Positions 44,653-54,113 of a stretch of DNA of 64,000 bases are shown piece after piece. Each line of letters opens with the position of its first letter. Positions within the stretch are counted from its first letter, which is position 1. The DNA comes from Hydrogenophaga sp. PBL-H3 (GTDB lineage Bacteria > Pseudomonadota > Gammaproteobacteria > Burkholderiales > Burkholderiaceae_C): the NCBI RefSeq assembly GCF_010104355.1, contig NZ_CP044972.1:1674001-1738000 (forward strand), written 5' to 3'. The position numbers and the translations under genes were made by a program. The notes under the pieces were generated by a model that saw nothing but the letters and a program-made list of their open reading frames with translations, ran no database searches and was not told where the DNA came from.

Positions 44653-44955
44653 ATGAACCACAGCTTTTCCGTCTGGCTGGTGTTGATTGCCGCTCTGGTT
44701 GCGGCCAATCTGCCCTTCATCAACGACCGCTGGTTGGCGTTGATTCCACGCAGCCAACCCAAGACCCTCTGGATCAGGCTGGTCGAGATGGTGCTGCTGT
44801 ATTTCATCGTGGGTGCTCTCGGGCTCGCGCTGGAGAACAGCGCCGGGCAGATTGCTCCGCAAGGTTGGGAGTTCTACGCCACCACCGGTGCGTTGTTCAT
44901 CACACTGGCCTTTCCCGGTTTCGTCTACCGCTACCTTTACCGCCACCGCGGTTGA
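44653..44955 (+). CDS. DUF2818 family membrane protein
   Basis: A 100-residue inner-membrane protein with about three helices (SVWLVLIAALVAANLPFI, LVEMVLLYFIVGALGLALE, TTGALFITLAFPGFVYRYL). It belongs to the DUF2818 family, found directly after nuoN in Betaproteobacteria. That position suggests a role in complex I assembly or stability, but no function has been shown to my knowledge. It is 58 bases after nuoN and one base before the NUDIX gene. Confidence 0.88.
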   Translation: MNHSFSVWLVLIAALVAANLPFINDRWLALIPRSQPKTLWIRLVEMVLLYFIVGALGLALENSAGQIAPQGWEFYATTGALFITLAFPGFVYRYLYRHRG

Positions 44956-44956
44956 G

Positions 44957-45565
44957 ATGAACGACGACAACCACCTGATCGAAACGCCGCTGTCGCGCAC
45001 CGAGCTGCTGCGTGGCCACTTCCTGCATGTGGTGCGCGACACGGTTCGCCTGCCCGGTGGAGCCGAGGCCACGCGCGAGTACGTGCTGCACCCGGGTGCG
45101 GTCATGGTGATCGCTCTGCTGGACGATGGGCGGGTGGTGCTGGAGCGCCAGTTCCGCCATCCGATGCAGGCGGTGATGATCGAATTTCCAGCGGGCAAGC
45201 TCGACGAGGGCGAAGACAGTTGGGTGTGTGCGCAGCGTGAACTGCTGGAGGAGACCGGCTACAGCGCTCGCGAATGGGCCTTTGCCGGGCGGCTGGCGCC
45301 CACGGTGGCGTACTCCGACGAGACCATCGATATCTGGTTCGCGCGCGGCCTCACGCTGGGCGAGAGGCAGCTCGACGACGGTGAACTCCTCGACGTGTTC
45401 ACCGCCACACCCGCCGAACTTCGGGCCTGGTGCTTCAGTGGCCAGGTGATTGACTGCAAGACCTTGATTGGTTCGATGTGGATGCAGAACGTGCAGGCCG
45501 GTGAGTGGACGCTGCAGTGGAAGGATGCCGCCGGATCGCCTTCGGCAGGACAATCGGTGGCATGA
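44957..45565 (+). CDS. NUDIX hydrolase, ADP-ribose pyrophosphatase-like
   Basis: A 202-residue Nudix enzyme. The Nudix box is GKLDEGEDSWVCAQRELLEE followed by TGY, matching GX5EX7REUXEEXGU. The segment before it (RQFRHPMQAVMIEFPAG) is typical of the ADP-ribose/ADP-sugar diphosphatase subgroup. Such enzymes hydrolyse ADP-ribose to AMP and ribose-5-phosphate, removing a reactive NAD breakdown product. It is at the end of the nuo operon, where a link to NAD metabolism makes sense. Its stop overlaps the next gene (ATGA). Confidence 0.92.
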   Translation: MNDDNHLIETPLSRTELLRGHFLHVVRDTVRLPGGAEATREYVLHPGAVMVIALLDDGRVVLERQFRHPMQAVMIEFPAGKLDEGEDSWVCAQRELLEETGYSAREWAFAGRLAPTVAYSDETIDIWFARGLTLGERQLDDGELLDVFTATPAELRAWCFSGQVIDCKTLIGSMWMQNVQAGEWTLQWKDAAGSPSAGQSVA

Positions 45566-46044
45566 AGGTTCTCGACCTGCAATGTGCCCACCAGCATGAA
45601 TTCGAAGGCTGGTTCGGCTCCGAAGACGATTTCGTGAGCCAGCTCGGCCGTGGCCTGGTCACGTGTCCGTTGTGTGGTGATGCACACATCCAGAAGAAGC
45701 TCTCGGCCCCCCGACTGAACCTGCGTGTCGGGCGTGGTGACGCCGAAGCCACGGCAACACCCACCCCCGCCAGTGCGGCAGTGGCCATGACCAACCAAGG
45801 CATGAACCCCGATCTGGCTGCTTTGCAGGCCCGCATGCTGCGCGCCCTGCGTGAGGTGGTGGCCAACACCGAAGACGTGGGCGAACGCTTTGCACATGAG
45901 GCGCGCGCCATGCACCACGGTGAAGTGGAGCACCGCAACATCCGTGGCCAGGCCAGTCCCGAGGAGGCGCTGGCCATGATGGAAGAGGGCATCGAGGTGA
46001 TTGCCTTGCCCACGCTGCCGGCGATCAAGGAAACCTTGCAGTAG
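45562..46044 (+). CDS. DUF1178 family protein
   Basis: A 160-residue soluble protein. The N-terminus has a small zinc-ribbon-like pattern: MKVLDLQCAHQHEFEGWF and TCPLCGDAHIQKKLSAPRLN. The middle is Ala/Thr/Pro-rich and the end contains FAHEARAMHHGEVEHRNIRG. This matches DUF1178, whose function is unknown. It overlaps the NUDIX gene by four bases and is followed by a strong terminator, so it closes the extended nuo operon. Confidence 0.9.
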   Translation: MKVLDLQCAHQHEFEGWFGSEDDFVSQLGRGLVTCPLCGDAHIQKKLSAPRLNLRVGRGDAEATATPTPASAAVAMTNQGMNPDLAALQARMLRALREVVANTEDVGERFAHEARAMHHGEVEHRNIRGQASPEEALAMMEEGIEVIALPTLPAIKETLQ

Positions 46045-46066
46045 CGAGCCTCGCCTCAAAGACAAG

Positions 46067-46089
46067 ACCCCGCTGTGCGGGGTTTTTTT
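46067..46089 (+). terminator. intrinsic terminator of the nuo operon
   Basis: ACCCCGC and GCGGGGT (7 bp perfect, 3-base loop) are followed by T residues and lie 22 bases after the DUF1178 stop. It should end the roughly 16-kb tRNA-Leu/nuo/DUF1178 transcript. Confidence 0.9.
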
Positions 46090-46239
46090 CTGCTCGCTCG
46101 CGCCGCAGGGGCGCATCATGCGTTTTGCGCATGACGGCATGGCATGGGTCCATGCAATCCTTTTCTGGGGCCGTTTCGAAGCGGGGAGCATTCCTAGAAT
46201 CGCGCACACCTTCCCTCGCCAACGCCCCTATTTGACCGG

Positions 46240-49200
46240 ATGCCGACCATGAACTCGAGCTTTCAGGACCTGTATTTCGCCGCTGCCGACCCCGAAGAAC
46301 TGCGCAGTCGCGACCCCGCCTTGCTGCAGACCATGGCCGCCGCGCACCAGGCCCTGCTGGGCGCATCGGCGGGCGGCGAGGTGCGGGTGCAGATCCTGGA
46401 CCTGCCCACGCAGCCCACCCGCGAGAGCGGCACGCACGTGCTGCAGATCGTGCACCCTGACATGCCTTTTCTGGTGGACTCGGTGGGCATGGCGGTCAAC
46501 CGCAGCGGGCGCACCCTGCACTGGATTGTCCACCCGCTGTTGCGCGTGACGCGCGACGCTGCGGGCCATGTGGCCCAGATCAGCGGCGCGGCGCAGCAGG
46601 GCAGCGCCGAAGGCCAGGTGGTCTCGTGCATCCTCGTCGAGTGCGACCGGCTCGCGTCCGACCCCGAGGGCGTGGCGCTGCGCAAGGCCATCGAAGACAC
46701 CTTGCAGGACGTGCGCCTGGCCGTGCAGGACTGGCGCGCCATGCTCTCGCGCGTGCAGGTGCTCAACGCCAGCTTCACCGCGCTGGATGCATCGGTGGCC
46801 GATGAGGCCAAGGCCTTCCTGACCTGGCTTGAACAGGGCCACTTCACCTTCCTGGCGGCCGAAGACTACGTGCTGCAGGGCGATGCGTTGGTGCCGGTGC
46901 CCGGCACCGCTCTGGGTCTGCTCAAGGCACCCGGTGCGCAGGTGCTGCCGGCCCAGCCCGCGGCGGCCTTCGTGGCCAACCCCGACCTGGTGCTGTCCAC
47001 CAAGGCCATGAGCCGCTCCACCGTGCACCGCCCGGCCTGGATGGACGCCATCAGCGTCAAGCGGCTGGACGCCGCCGGCAAGCTGGTGGGAGAAAGCCGC
47101 TTCCTGGGGCTGTACACCTCGGCGGCCTATGCCGCGTCGGTGGAGCAGATCCCGGTGGTGCGCCAGCATGTGGCGCAGGTCATGGCCCATGCCGGCGTGG
47201 TCACCGGCAGCCACGCGCACAAGGCCCTGCAGGCGATCCTGGAGACCTACCCGCGCGACGAGATGCTGCAGATCGACGCCGCCACGCTGGAACAGCACGC
47301 CCTGGGTATCCTGCGCCTGCAGGAGCGCCAGCGCGTGCGCCTGTTCGTGCGCCGTGGAGCCTATGGCAGCCTGGCATCGCTGCTGGTCTACGTACCGCGC
47401 GACGTCTACACCACCGAGCTGCGTGTGAAGCTCGGGGCCCTGTTCACCGAGGCCTTCGACGCGGCGTCGATCGAGTTCACGCCCATGCTCACCGACAGCG
47501 CGCTGGCGCGCATCCACTACGTCGTGCGTGCCAAGGACAAGCTACCCGCTCAAGTGGACCTGGCCGCACTCGAAGCCCGCGTGGCCCAGGCCTGCAAGCG
47601 CTGGGTCGACGGCGTGAACGCCGTGCTGCTGGCCCAGAGCGGCCGCAGCGCCAGCGGCCTGGAGGCCCTGGTGGCCGCATTCCCCACCGCCTACCGCGAG
47701 CACTTCGACGCCGATACCGCCGCCAGCGACGCGGCCGTGCTCAGTGGCCTGGGTGAGCAGCAGCCGCTCGCGCTCAAGCTCTACCAGCGCCAGGATCAGG
47801 TGCGTTTCAAGACCTACGCCACGCAGAAGATCACCCTGTCGGACGCCATGCCGGTGATGGAGTCCATGGGCGCGCGCGTCCTCGACGAGCACCCCTACCA
47901 CCTCGCCGCGCCGGGCTACTGGATCCACGACTGGGGCCTGCAGTTTGCCCAGCCGCTGGATGTGGAGCGCCTCAAATTCCGCTTCGAGGAACTGTTCCAG
48001 GCGGTCTGGCGCCAGGAAGTGGAGAGCGACGCGCTCAACCGCCTGGTGCTCTCCACCGAGCTCGATGCCCGCGCCATTGCCGTGCTGCGCGCCTATGTGC
48101 GCTACTTCAAGCAGCTCGGTTTTGCCTTCAGCCAGAGCTACATCGAGGACACGCTCAACAAGAACCCCGCCATCGCGCAGGGCCTGGCCGATCTGTTCGC
48201 GACCCGCTTCGACCCTGCGAAGGCCGACGGTCGCGCCGAGCGCATCCAGACCCGTGTGCGCGCGCTCGAAGCCCTGCTGGCTGATGTGGCCAGCCTGGAG
48301 GAAGACCGCGTGCTGCGCCAGTTCCTCAGCACCATCCAGGCCACGCTGCGCACCAACGCCTACCAGCGTGGCAGGGACTGCATGAGCTTCAAGCTCAGTC
48401 CGCGCGACATCCCCAACGTGCCCGAGCCCAAGCCCCTGTTCGAGATCTGGGTCTATTCACCGCGCGTCGAGGGCCTGCACCTGCGTGGCGGCAAGGTCGC
48501 GCGCGGCGGCCTGCGCTGGTCGGACCGGCGCGAAGATTTCCGCACCGAGATCCTGGGCCTGGTCAAGGCGCAGATGGTGAAGAACACGGTGATCGTGCCT
48601 GTGGGCTCCAAGGGTGGATTTGTGCTCAAGAAGGCACCGCCCGCGAGCGAGCGCGAGGCCTACCTGGCCGAAGGCGTGGCCTGCTACAAGACCTTCCTCT
48701 CGGGTCTGCTGGATGTCACCGACAACCTGGTCAAAGGTGCGGTGGTGCCGCCGGCCGATGTGGTGCGCTTTGATGAGGACGACCCCTACCTGGTGGTCGC
48801 CGCCGACAAGGGCACGGCCACCTTCAGCGACATCGCCAACAGCGTGAGCGCGGCCTACGGTTTCTGGCTGGGCGACGCCTTCGCCTCCGGCGGGTCGGTC
48901 GGCTACGACCACAAGAAGATGGGCATCACCGCGCGCGGCGCCTGGGAATCGGTCAAGCGCCATTTCCGCGGCCTGGGCGTGGACACGCAGACCCAGCCCT
49001 TCAGCGTGGCCGGCATCGGCGACATGTCGGGCGACGTGTTTGGCAACGGCATGCTGCTGTCCACCCAGATCAAGCTCGTGCTGGCCTTCGACCATCGCCA
49101 CGTGTTCATCGACCCCAACCCGGACATCGCCGCCAGCTACGCCGAGCGCGAGCGCCTGTTCAAGCTGCCGCGTTCGAGCTGGGACGACTACGACAAGGGT

Positions 49201-50865
49201 CTCATCAGCGAAGGCGGTGGCGTCTTCCCTCGCAGCGCCAAGTCGATACCGTTGAGTGCGCAGGCGCGTGCCGTCATCGGCACCGAGGCCACGGCCATGG
49301 CGCCCAACGAGCTGCTCAACGCCATCCTCAAGGCCCCGGTGGACCTGCTCTACAACGGCGGCATCGGCACCTATGTGAAGGCCAGCTTCGAGAGCCACGC
49401 CCAGGTGGGCGACAAGGCGGGCGACGCCTTCCGTGTCAACGGCAGCGAACTGCGCTGCAAGGTGTTCGGCGAAGGTGGCAACCTCGGTTGCACGCAGAAC
49501 GGCCGCATCGAGTTCGCGCAGGCCGGTGGCCTGATCTACACCGACGCCATCGACAACTCCGCCGGTGTGGACTGCTCCGACCACGAGGTCAACATCAAGA
49601 TCCTGCTGGGCGCCGTGCAGGAAGCCGGTGGCCTCACGCTGGAGAGCCGCAACGACCTGCTGGCCAGCATGACCGACGAGGTGGGCCACCTCGTGCTGCA
49701 GGACAACTACTACCAGACGCAGCAGATCGAGCTGGCCGCCACCCGGCCTGTGTACCTGCTCGACGGCCAGCAGAACCTGATGCGCTGGCTCGGCCAGATC
49801 GGCCTGCTCAAGCGCGCCATCGAGTTCCTGCCCGACGACGAGGAACTGGCCAGGCGCAAGCGAGAAGGCCGTGGCCTGACCCGCCCGGAGAACGCCGTGC
49901 TCATGGCCTACGCCAAGATGAACCTGTTCGACGAGCTGTGCGCCAGCAGCCTGCCCGACGACCCGTTCTACGCGCGCGTGCTCAAGATGTATTTCCCCAC
50001 GGTGCTGGGCGAACGCCATGGCGACTTCATCGCACGGCACCCGCTCAAGCGCGAGATCATCGCCACCTTCATGACCAACACGGTCGTGAACCGCGTCGGC
50101 GCGACCTTTGTCAACTTCCTGGCTGTGGAGGCTTCGTGCACGGCGGCCGAGGTGGTCAGCGCCTATACGCTGGCGCGCGAGGTGTTTGCGCTGGAGCCGA
50201 TCTGGGACCAGATCGACGCCCTGGACAACAAGGTCACGACCGAGCTGCAGCTGAGCCTGCTCACCCAGCTCGCCACCATCGCGCAGCGCGCCAGCCGCTG
50301 GATGCTGCGCCACCGTGGACAGGGCGACCTGCCCACGCTGATCGCCAAGTACCGCCCGGCGGCCCGCACGCTGCGTGAACACGTCGAGCAGTGGCTGCCC
50401 GCCACCGCGCTGGAGCAGTGGAAAGCGGCCAGCGCCCGACTGGTGCAGGCTGGTGTGGATGCCCGTCTGGCCGACGATCTCACGGTGCTCGACCACTTGT
50501 ACCCGGTGCTGGATCTGGTGGATGTGGCGGCCAAGGCCGGCAGCACGCTGGAGCAGGCGGCGCGCACCTACTTCGCGATCGAAAACACGCTGGGCCTGGA
50601 CCACTGGCGTGAGCGCATCGGCCAGCTGCCGACCGACTCGCTGTGGCAAGCCCAGGCCCGTGCCAGCGCGCGCGACGACGTGTATTCCATCGCGGGCCAG
50701 TTGGTGCTGTCGCTGCTGAGCAGCCAGCAAACACTGGCGGCCTGGCAGGAGCAGCACGCCAAAGCGATTGCGCGCATCAACGCAATGCACGAGAGCATTG
50801 CGAACCTGGCGCCGGATCTGGCCCCAGTCTCCGTCGCCCTTAGAGAGTTGCGCCAGCTGGGGTGA
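46240..50865 (+). CDS. gdhB: NAD-specific glutamate dehydrogenase, large (180-kDa) type
   Basis: A 1541-residue protein of the giant NAD-GDH class, which deaminates glutamate to 2-oxoglutarate and ammonium, normally for amino-acid catabolism. The first 700 residues are the regulatory ACT-like region. The catalytic core contains LHLRGGKVARGGLRWSDRRE, VIVPVGSKGGFVLKKAPPAS, NSVSAAYGFWLGDAFASGGS, VAGIGDMSGDVFGNGMLLST and LYNGGIGTYVKAS. Length is normal for the family. Two ATGs are close together (46240 and 46249) and neither has a clear Shine-Dalgarno sequence; I give the first. It is a single-gene unit, convergent with the ABC exporter. Confidence 0.96.
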   Translation: MPTMNSSFQDLYFAAADPEELRSRDPALLQTMAAAHQALLGASAGGEVRVQILDLPTQPTRESGTHVLQIVHPDMPFLVDSVGMAVNRSGRTLHWIVHPLLRVTRDAAGHVAQISGAAQQGSAEGQVVSCILVECDRLASDPEGVALRKAIEDTLQDVRLAVQDWRAMLSRVQVLNASFTALDASVADEAKAFLTWLEQGHFTFLAAEDYVLQGDALVPVPGTALGLLKAPGAQVLPAQPAAAFVANPDLVLSTKAMSRSTVHRPAWMDAISVKRLDAAGKLVGESRFLGLYTSAAYAASVEQIPVVRQHVAQVMAHAGVVTGSHAHKALQAILETYPRDEMLQIDAATLEQHALGILRLQERQRVRLFVRRGAYGSLASLLVYVPRDVYTTELRVKLGALFTEAFDAASIEFTPMLTDSALARIHYVVRAKDKLPAQVDLAALEARVAQACKRWVDGVNAVLLAQSGRSASGLEALVAAFPTAYREHFDADTAASDAAVLSGLGEQQPLALKLYQRQDQVRFKTYATQKITLSDAMPVMESMGARVLDEHPYHLAAPGYWIHDWGLQFAQPLDVERLKFRFEELFQAVWRQEVESDALNRLVLSTELDARAIAVLRAYVRYFKQLGFAFSQSYIEDTLNKNPAIAQGLADLFATRFDPAKADGRAERIQTRVRALEALLADVASLEEDRVLRQFLSTIQATLRTNAYQRGRDCMSFKLSPRDIPNVPEPKPLFEIWVYSPRVEGLHLRGGKVARGGLRWSDRREDFRTEILGLVKAQMVKNTVIVPVGSKGGFVLKKAPPASEREAYLAEGVACYKTFLSGLLDVTDNLVKGAVVPPADVVRFDEDDPYLVVAADKGTATFSDIANSVSAAYGFWLGDAFASGGSVGYDHKKMGITARGAWESVKRHFRGLGVDTQTQPFSVAGIGDMSGDVFGNGMLLSTQIKLVLAFDHRHVFIDPNPDIAASYAERERLFKLPRSSWDDYDKGLISEGGGVFPRSAKSIPLSAQARAVIGTEATAMAPNELLNAILKAPVDLLYNGGIGTYVKASFESHAQVGDKAGDAFRVNGSELRCKVFGEGGNLGCTQNGRIEFAQAGGLIYTDAIDNSAGVDCSDHEVNIKILLGAVQEAGGLTLESRNDLLASMTDEVGHLVLQDNYYQTQQIELAATRPVYLLDGQQNLMRWLGQIGLLKRAIEFLPDDEELARRKREGRGLTRPENAVLMAYAKMNLFDELCASSLPDDPFYARVLKMYFPTVLGERHGDFIARHPLKREIIATFMTNTVVNRVGATFVNFLAVEASCTAAEVVSAYTLAREVFALEPIWDQIDALDNKVTTELQLSLLTQLATIAQRASRWMLRHRGQGDLPTLIAKYRPAARTLREHVEQWLPATALEQWKAASARLVQAGVDARLADDLTVLDHLYPVLDLVDVAAKAGSTLEQAARTYFAIENTLGLDHWRERIGQLPTDSLWQAQARASARDDVYSIAGQLVLSLLSSQQTLAAWQEQHAKAIARINAMHESIANLAPDLAPVSVALRELRQLG

Positions 50866-50880
50866 TTTGGAGCACCCCCC

Positions 50881-50935
50881 TGCGCCGCTGACGCGGCTTC
50901 TCCCCTCTCTGGCGCCTTCGGCTGGGAGGGGGAAT
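50881..50935. repeat. GC-rich hairpin repeat between convergent genes
   Basis: The segment holds GCGCCGCTGACGCGGC (a small hairpin) and then TCCCC...GGGGGA arms at 50901-50905 and 50929-50933. Such elements are common between genes of Comamonadaceae. Here it probably acts as a two-way terminator for gdhB and the ABC exporter. Confidence 0.5.
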
Positions 50936-50994
50936 GGCATCTTGGGCCGGCGGAGCCGGACCCTTGATGCCTCTGGTGAGGTCGCGTCGCGCAG

Positions 50995-52782
50995 TCAGAC
51001 CTGAAACTGCAACGCGGCCAGGCCGGCGTACACGCCGCCTTGCGCCACCAGCTCGGTGTGAGTGCCTTGCTCCACCAGCCGGCCGTGGTCCAGCACCACG
51101 ATGCGGTCTGCTTGCTGCACCGTGGCCAGGCGGTGCGCGATCACCAGCGTGGTGCGGTCCTTCATGGCCGATTCCAGCGCGGCTTGCACCATGCGCTCGC
51201 TCTGCGCGTCCAGCGCGCTGGTGGCTTCGTCCAGCAGCAGCAGCGGTGGGTTCTTGAGCATGGCGCGCGCGATGGCGATGCGCTGGCGCTGCCCGCCTGA
51301 GAGCCGCACGCCGCGTTCGCCGAGAAAGGTGTTGTAGCCCTCGGGCAACTGGTCGATGAACTCGTCGGCAAAGGCCGCCGCTGCGGCGGCACGCACCTCG
51401 GCGTCGCTCGCGCCGGGTTTGCCATAGCGGATGTTTTCCATTGCGCTGCTGGAGAAGATCACCGGGTCCTGAGGCACGATGCCCACGCGGTTGCGCAGAT
51501 CGTGCAGGCTCATCTGGTGAATGGGCACACCGTCCAGCCGGATCGTGCCGAGTGCCGGATCGTAGTAACGCAGCAGCAGGCCAAAGACCGTGGTTTTGCC
51601 CGCTCCACTGGGGCCCACCAGCGCCACCGTCTGCCCGGGCGCCACCGCCAGGCTGAAGCCTGCGAGCGCGGCCTGAGCCGGGCGCGAGGGGTAGTGGAAG
51701 GTGAGGTCATCGAACACCAGCGCGCTGCCGCCCTGGGGCGTGGGCGCCTGCTGCGGTTGCGCGGGAGACTGCACGGGCGAGGCGCTGGCCAGCAGCTCCA
51801 TCAGGCGCTCGCTGGCGCCAGCGGCGCGCAGCAGGTCGCCGTACACCTCGCCAAGCACCGCCACCGCGCCGGCCAGGATGATGATGTAGAGCACCGTCTG
51901 CCCCAAGTGGCCCGGCGTGATGGTGCCGGCCAGCACCGCCTGTGTGCCTTGGTACAGCCCCCACAGCAGCAGACCCGCCGTGCTGATGATGATGAAGGCC
52001 ACCAGCACCGAGCGGGCGCGCGTGCGCCGGATCGCGGTCTCGAAGGCGAACTGCGTGGACGCATTGAAGCGCGCCGCTTCGCGGTCTTCGGCGGTGTAGC
52101 TCTGAACCACCGGGATGGCGTTGAGCACTTCGGCTGCGATGGCGCTGGAGTCGGCCACACGGTCCTGGCTGGCGCGCGAGAGCTTGCGCACGCGCCGCCC
52201 GAACCACATGCTGGGCAGCACCACGAGCACGATGATCAGCAGCACCTGCAGCATCACATAGGGGTTGGTCCACACCAGCATGACCAGTGCACCGATGCCC
52301 ATGACGGCGTTGCGCAGGCCCATGGAAAGCGACGAGCCCACCACCGTCTGCACCAGCGTGGTGTCGGTGGTCAGCCGCGAGAGCACCTCGCCGGTCTGCG
52401 TGGTCTCGAAGAACTGCGGGCTCTGGCGCAGCACGTGGCTGTAGACCGCGTTGCGCAGATCGGCCGTGACGCGTTCACCGAGCCAGCTCACCAGGTAGAA
52501 GCGCATCGCGGAGAAGAAGCCAAGTGCCACCGCCACGCCGAACAAGGCCGCGAAATGGCCTCGCAGCGCCAGCGCCTGCTCACCGCGCCCGGCTGGCGCC
52601 AGGCCGCTGTCGATGAGGAAGCGCAAGGCGAGCGGAAACGCCAGCGTGGCCGCGGCGGCCAGCACCAGAAACAGGATCGCCAGACCGATTTGGATGCGGT
52701 AGGGCCGCAGGAACGGCAGCAGGCCGCTGAGCGATGTGGGGGTGGTGCCCTTGGGGCGGTCGGAGGGGGAGGGCGTGCTCAT
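50995..52782 (-). CDS. ABC exporter, fused permease-ATPase (MsbA-like)
   Basis: A 595-residue half-transporter. The first 320 residues hold six membrane helices (IQIGLAILFLVLAAAATLAF; FAALFGVAVALGFFSAMRFY). The ATPase domain has Walker A VGPSGAGKTTVFGLL, signature VRLSGGQRQRIAIARA, Walker B PLLLLDEATSALD and the H-loop TTLVIAHRLATV. It should act as a homodimer exporting lipids, drugs or other hydrophobic compounds; the cargo is unknown. The ATG at 52782 (MSTPSPSDRPKGTT) starts just before the first helix; a longer open frame upstream covers the divergent promoter of the DUF898 gene. Confidence 0.93.
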   Translation of the reverse strand: MSTPSPSDRPKGTTPTSLSGLLPFLRPYRIQIGLAILFLVLAAAATLAFPLALRFLIDSGLAPAGRGEQALALRGHFAALFGVAVALGFFSAMRFYLVSWLGERVTADLRNAVYSHVLRQSPQFFETTQTGEVLSRLTTDTTLVQTVVGSSLSMGLRNAVMGIGALVMLVWTNPYVMLQVLLIIVLVVLPSMWFGRRVRKLSRASQDRVADSSAIAAEVLNAIPVVQSYTAEDREAARFNASTQFAFETAIRRTRARSVLVAFIIISTAGLLLWGLYQGTQAVLAGTITPGHLGQTVLYIIILAGAVAVLGEVYGDLLRAAGASERLMELLASASPVQSPAQPQQAPTPQGGSALVFDDLTFHYPSRPAQAALAGFSLAVAPGQTVALVGPSGAGKTTVFGLLLRYYDPALGTIRLDGVPIHQMSLHDLRNRVGIVPQDPVIFSSSAMENIRYGKPGASDAEVRAAAAAAFADEFIDQLPEGYNTFLGERGVRLSGGQRQRIAIARAMLKNPPLLLLDEATSALDAQSERMVQAALESAMKDRTTLVIAHRLATVQQADRIVVLDHGRLVEQGTHTELVAQGGVYAGLAALQFQV

Positions 52783-52922
52783 GCAGGGAAGTGTGCCGGG
52801 TTTTGAGTGCGCCCGTTTTGAGCCGCCAACGGCGCTGCGCACATCTGCCAGGGGTAAGCCATTGGTACAAATTTTTGGTGCTAGCATCGCGGCCAAATTT
52901 TCAACCACTAGGAGGGACAGGG

Positions 52923-54113
52923 ATGGCACAACACAGCGAATTCGAGGCGACGGAGTTCTTGTCCGACAGCCGAGCTCCCAGAAGTGATCCGACGCAGACG
53001 CTCGACATCCGCTTCACGGGCTCGGGCAGCGAGTACTTCCGCATCTGGATCGTCAACCTGCTGCTGACCCTGGTCACCCTCACGCTGTATTGGCCCTTTG
53101 CCCGTGCCCGGCGCCTGGCCTACTTCCAGAACAACACGCTGGTGGGCAAGGACCCGCTGGGTTTTCATGGCGACCCCTGGAAGATGTTTCGCGGCTACCT
53201 GCTCATGCTGCTGTTCGGCGTGTCGTACGGGGCGGTGTCGAACTTTGCGCCGGCGTTCGCCTGGGTGCCAGTGCTGGTGCTGGCGGTGCTGTGGCCCGCG
53301 CTGTGGCGCGCCTCGCTGCAGTTCCGGTTGCGAAACACCAGCTGGCGCGGCGTGCGCATGTCGTTTGAAGGTGGCCTCCAGGGCGCCTATGGGTGCATGC
53401 TGCCCTTTTTCGCGCCGGTGCTGGCCTTCGGGCTGGTCATCGCACTGGTCGCGCCCGGCTTGCAGGCATCGAAGGACGGAGCGGCTGGCGCCATGCTCGC
53501 CACAGCGATGGGCCTGGTCGTGCTGGCCATGGCCGCGCTGTCGCCCTGGTTGATGGCGCGCATCAAGCAGTACCAGCATGGCGGCTACGCCTTCGCACAG
53601 GAGCGCGCGCGACTCAAAGCCGGCGCCGGTGCTTTCTACGGGTTCTCGTTTCGGGTGGCTGGTGTGTCCTTGCTGTGCGCGGCGGTGCTCGCCGCTGTGG
53701 GTGCCGTCGTGGCGGTGACGCTGGGCAGCTCGGGCGGCGCGGCCATGATCGCGCTGCCCTTGGTGCTGGCCCTGGGCTATCTTGTGTTCCCCTTGGTGCT
53801 CATGCCCTACACCACGGCACGTCTGCAGAACCTTTTGTGGAGCTACACCCGCAGTCGGCGCATTCACTTCACGAGTCGGTTGAAGTTCGCACCCTTGATG
53901 AAACTCACCGCCCGCAACTGGCTGTTCATCGCACTCACGCTGGGACTTTACTGGCCGTTCGCGAAAGTGCACACCGCACGCATGCGGCTGGAGGCCATGG
54001 CGATCACGGTGCAGGGCGATGTGAACGCCTGGCTCGCGCAGGCGCAAGGCGGTGACAAAGGCATTCTGGGTGACGCGGCGGGCGACTTCTTCGGCATCGA
54101 TATGGGCCTGTGA
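52923..54113 (+). CDS. DUF898/YjgN family multi-pass membrane protein
   Basis: A 396-residue inner-membrane protein with eight or so helices. The N-terminal DIRFTGSGSEYFRIWIVNLL and TLYWPFARARRLAYFQNNTL are the DUF898 hallmarks; related sequence recurs near the C-terminus (RNWLFIALTLGLYWPFAKVH), suggesting an internal duplication. The function of the family is unknown. AGGAGG precedes the ATG. It overlaps the M48 peptidase gene (TGATG), a pairing seen in other Proteobacteria. Confidence 0.9.
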   Translation: MAQHSEFEATEFLSDSRAPRSDPTQTLDIRFTGSGSEYFRIWIVNLLLTLVTLTLYWPFARARRLAYFQNNTLVGKDPLGFHGDPWKMFRGYLLMLLFGVSYGAVSNFAPAFAWVPVLVLAVLWPALWRASLQFRLRNTSWRGVRMSFEGGLQGAYGCMLPFFAPVLAFGLVIALVAPGLQASKDGAAGAMLATAMGLVVLAMAALSPWLMARIKQYQHGGYAFAQERARLKAGAGAFYGFSFRVAGVSLLCAAVLAAVGAVVAVTLGSSGGAAMIALPLVLALGYLVFPLVLMPYTTARLQNLLWSYTRSRRIHFTSRLKFAPLMKLTARNWLFIALTLGLYWPFAKVHTARMRLEAMAITVQGDVNAWLAQAQGGDKGILGDAAGDFFGIDMGL

